A stretch of 64,000 nt of DNA, from contig NZ_QGLK01000001.1 in the NCBI RefSeq assembly GCF_003202755.1, positions 868,001-932,000 on the forward strand. The letters are read 5' to 3'. A program made the translations under genes and the position numbers. Positions within the stretch are counted from its first letter, which is position 1. Each line of letters begins with the position of its first letter. The notes under the pieces were generated by a model. It made no database searches, had not been told where the DNA came from, and saw only the letters and a list, made by a program, of their open reading frames with translations. The stretch is from Bifidobacterium asteroides. GTDB lineage: Bacteria > Actinomycetota > Actinomycetes > Actinomycetales > Bifidobacteriaceae. This document shows positions 63,746-64,000 of the stretch, one piece after another.

Positions 63746-63818
63746 TCCCGCATAGCTCAGTTGGCAGAGCGTTCGACTGTTAATCGAAATGTCGCTGGTT
63801 CAAGCCCAGCTGCGGGAG
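63746..63818 (+). tRNA. tRNA-Asn (anticodon GTT)
   Basis: 73 bases. The acceptor TCCCGCA pairs with TGCGGGA, discriminator G. The anticodon arm is TTCGA-CTGTTAA-TCGAA, and the D loop is AGCTCAGTTGGCAGAGC. CCA is not encoded. Confidence 0.96.
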
Positions 63819-63824
63819 CTAATG

Positions 63825-63849
63825 GCCGCCGGTTAGCCGGCGGCTTTCC
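63825..63849 (+). terminator. terminator after tRNA-Asn
   Basis: An 8-bp perfect stem GCCGCCGG (63825-63832) with CCGGCGGC (63837-63844), TTAG loop, then TTTCC. Confidence 0.75.
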
Positions 63850-64000
63850 ATATGTGGGCGTATTCGTGCTTTTGCAATGAACAGGATTGCCGTTATCATA
63901 GGCTAGCTTATTGGTTTCGATTAACTAGCTGATTGAAGATGGTCAGAAATCTGCCTTCCTGTGTTTTCTTAACCCTGGTCGTGGATAGTCGGCCTGGAGC
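63850..64000. other. right-hand end of the window, no feature seen
   Basis: 151 bases, rather AT-rich in the first half, without an open frame or RNA that I recognise. Confidence 0.35.

Overview
The window is a chromosomal segment of a high-GC Gram-positive anaerobe, almost certainly a Bifidobacterium. The evidence is pyruvate formate-lyase with its activase as the pyruvate-cleaving system, paired ClpP1/ClpP2 with ClpX and trigger factor, a HelY-type helicase, frequent GTG and TTG starts, genes joined by 4-base ATGA/GTGA/TTGA overlaps, and the absence of respiratory genes. The species cannot be fixed from sequence reading alone. I see no phage, insertion sequence, CRISPR array or rRNA operon. 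Most of the window is core housekeeping DNA; the most accessory-looking parts are about 8-14.5 kb, 30.6-33.1 kb and 43.6-52 kb.

Layout. 0.0-6.3 kb: the end of an amino-acid ABC permease pair, a HelY-like helicase, and a convergent polar amino-acid ABC system (ATPase plus a fused binding-protein/permease). 6.6-14.5 kb: rarA, an MFS carrier, a MarR regulator, a HAD phosphatase, then a minus-strand run (TetR regulator, YccF, cyclophilin, an orphan Vsr endonuclease, a Gfo/Idh oxidoreductase). 14.5-23.5 kb: a DHA2 drug exporter divergent from its TetR regulator, nadE, pflB-pflA and rnd. 23.5-30.6 kb: tig, clpP1, clpP2, clpX, NAD kinase and recN. 30.6-33.1 kb: a GntR/YtrA regulator with an ABC exporter. 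33.1-43.6 kb: thrC, glyA, proA, an unknown gene, nadD, prs, tRNA-Gln, a NagD-like phosphatase, glmU, rsfS and a histidine phosphatase. 43.7-52 kb: an unknown membrane protein, gldA, an ADP-ribosylglycohydrolase / NCS1 permease / PfkB kinase operon, tRNA-Ala, a 2-hydroxyacid dehydrogenase and a broken DUF1287 gene. 52-64 kb: corA, a glutamate-binding lipoprotein, leuS, comEA-comEC, holA, the tsaE-tsaB-rimI-tsaD cluster and tRNA-Asn.

How the parts relate. NAD supply appears three times (nadE, nadD, NAD kinase). tsaB, tsaD and tsaE make the t6A modification of ANN-decoding tRNAs, and a tRNA-Asn follows directly. pflB and the glycerol dehydrogenase gene gldA both carry an upstream TGTGA-N6-TCAC site, which would tie two fermentative redox genes to one CRP/FNR-superfamily regulator.

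Most unusual items. There is a five-copy degenerate tandem repeat with an exact 16-bp period downstream of pflA. The ADP-ribosylglycohydrolase / NCS1 / PfkB operon has a 20-bp near-palindrome, a 10-base homopolymer and a frameshifted permease. A DUF1287 gene is split by one in-frame TAG, Vsr has no Dcm partner in view, and comEC carries a basic insert.
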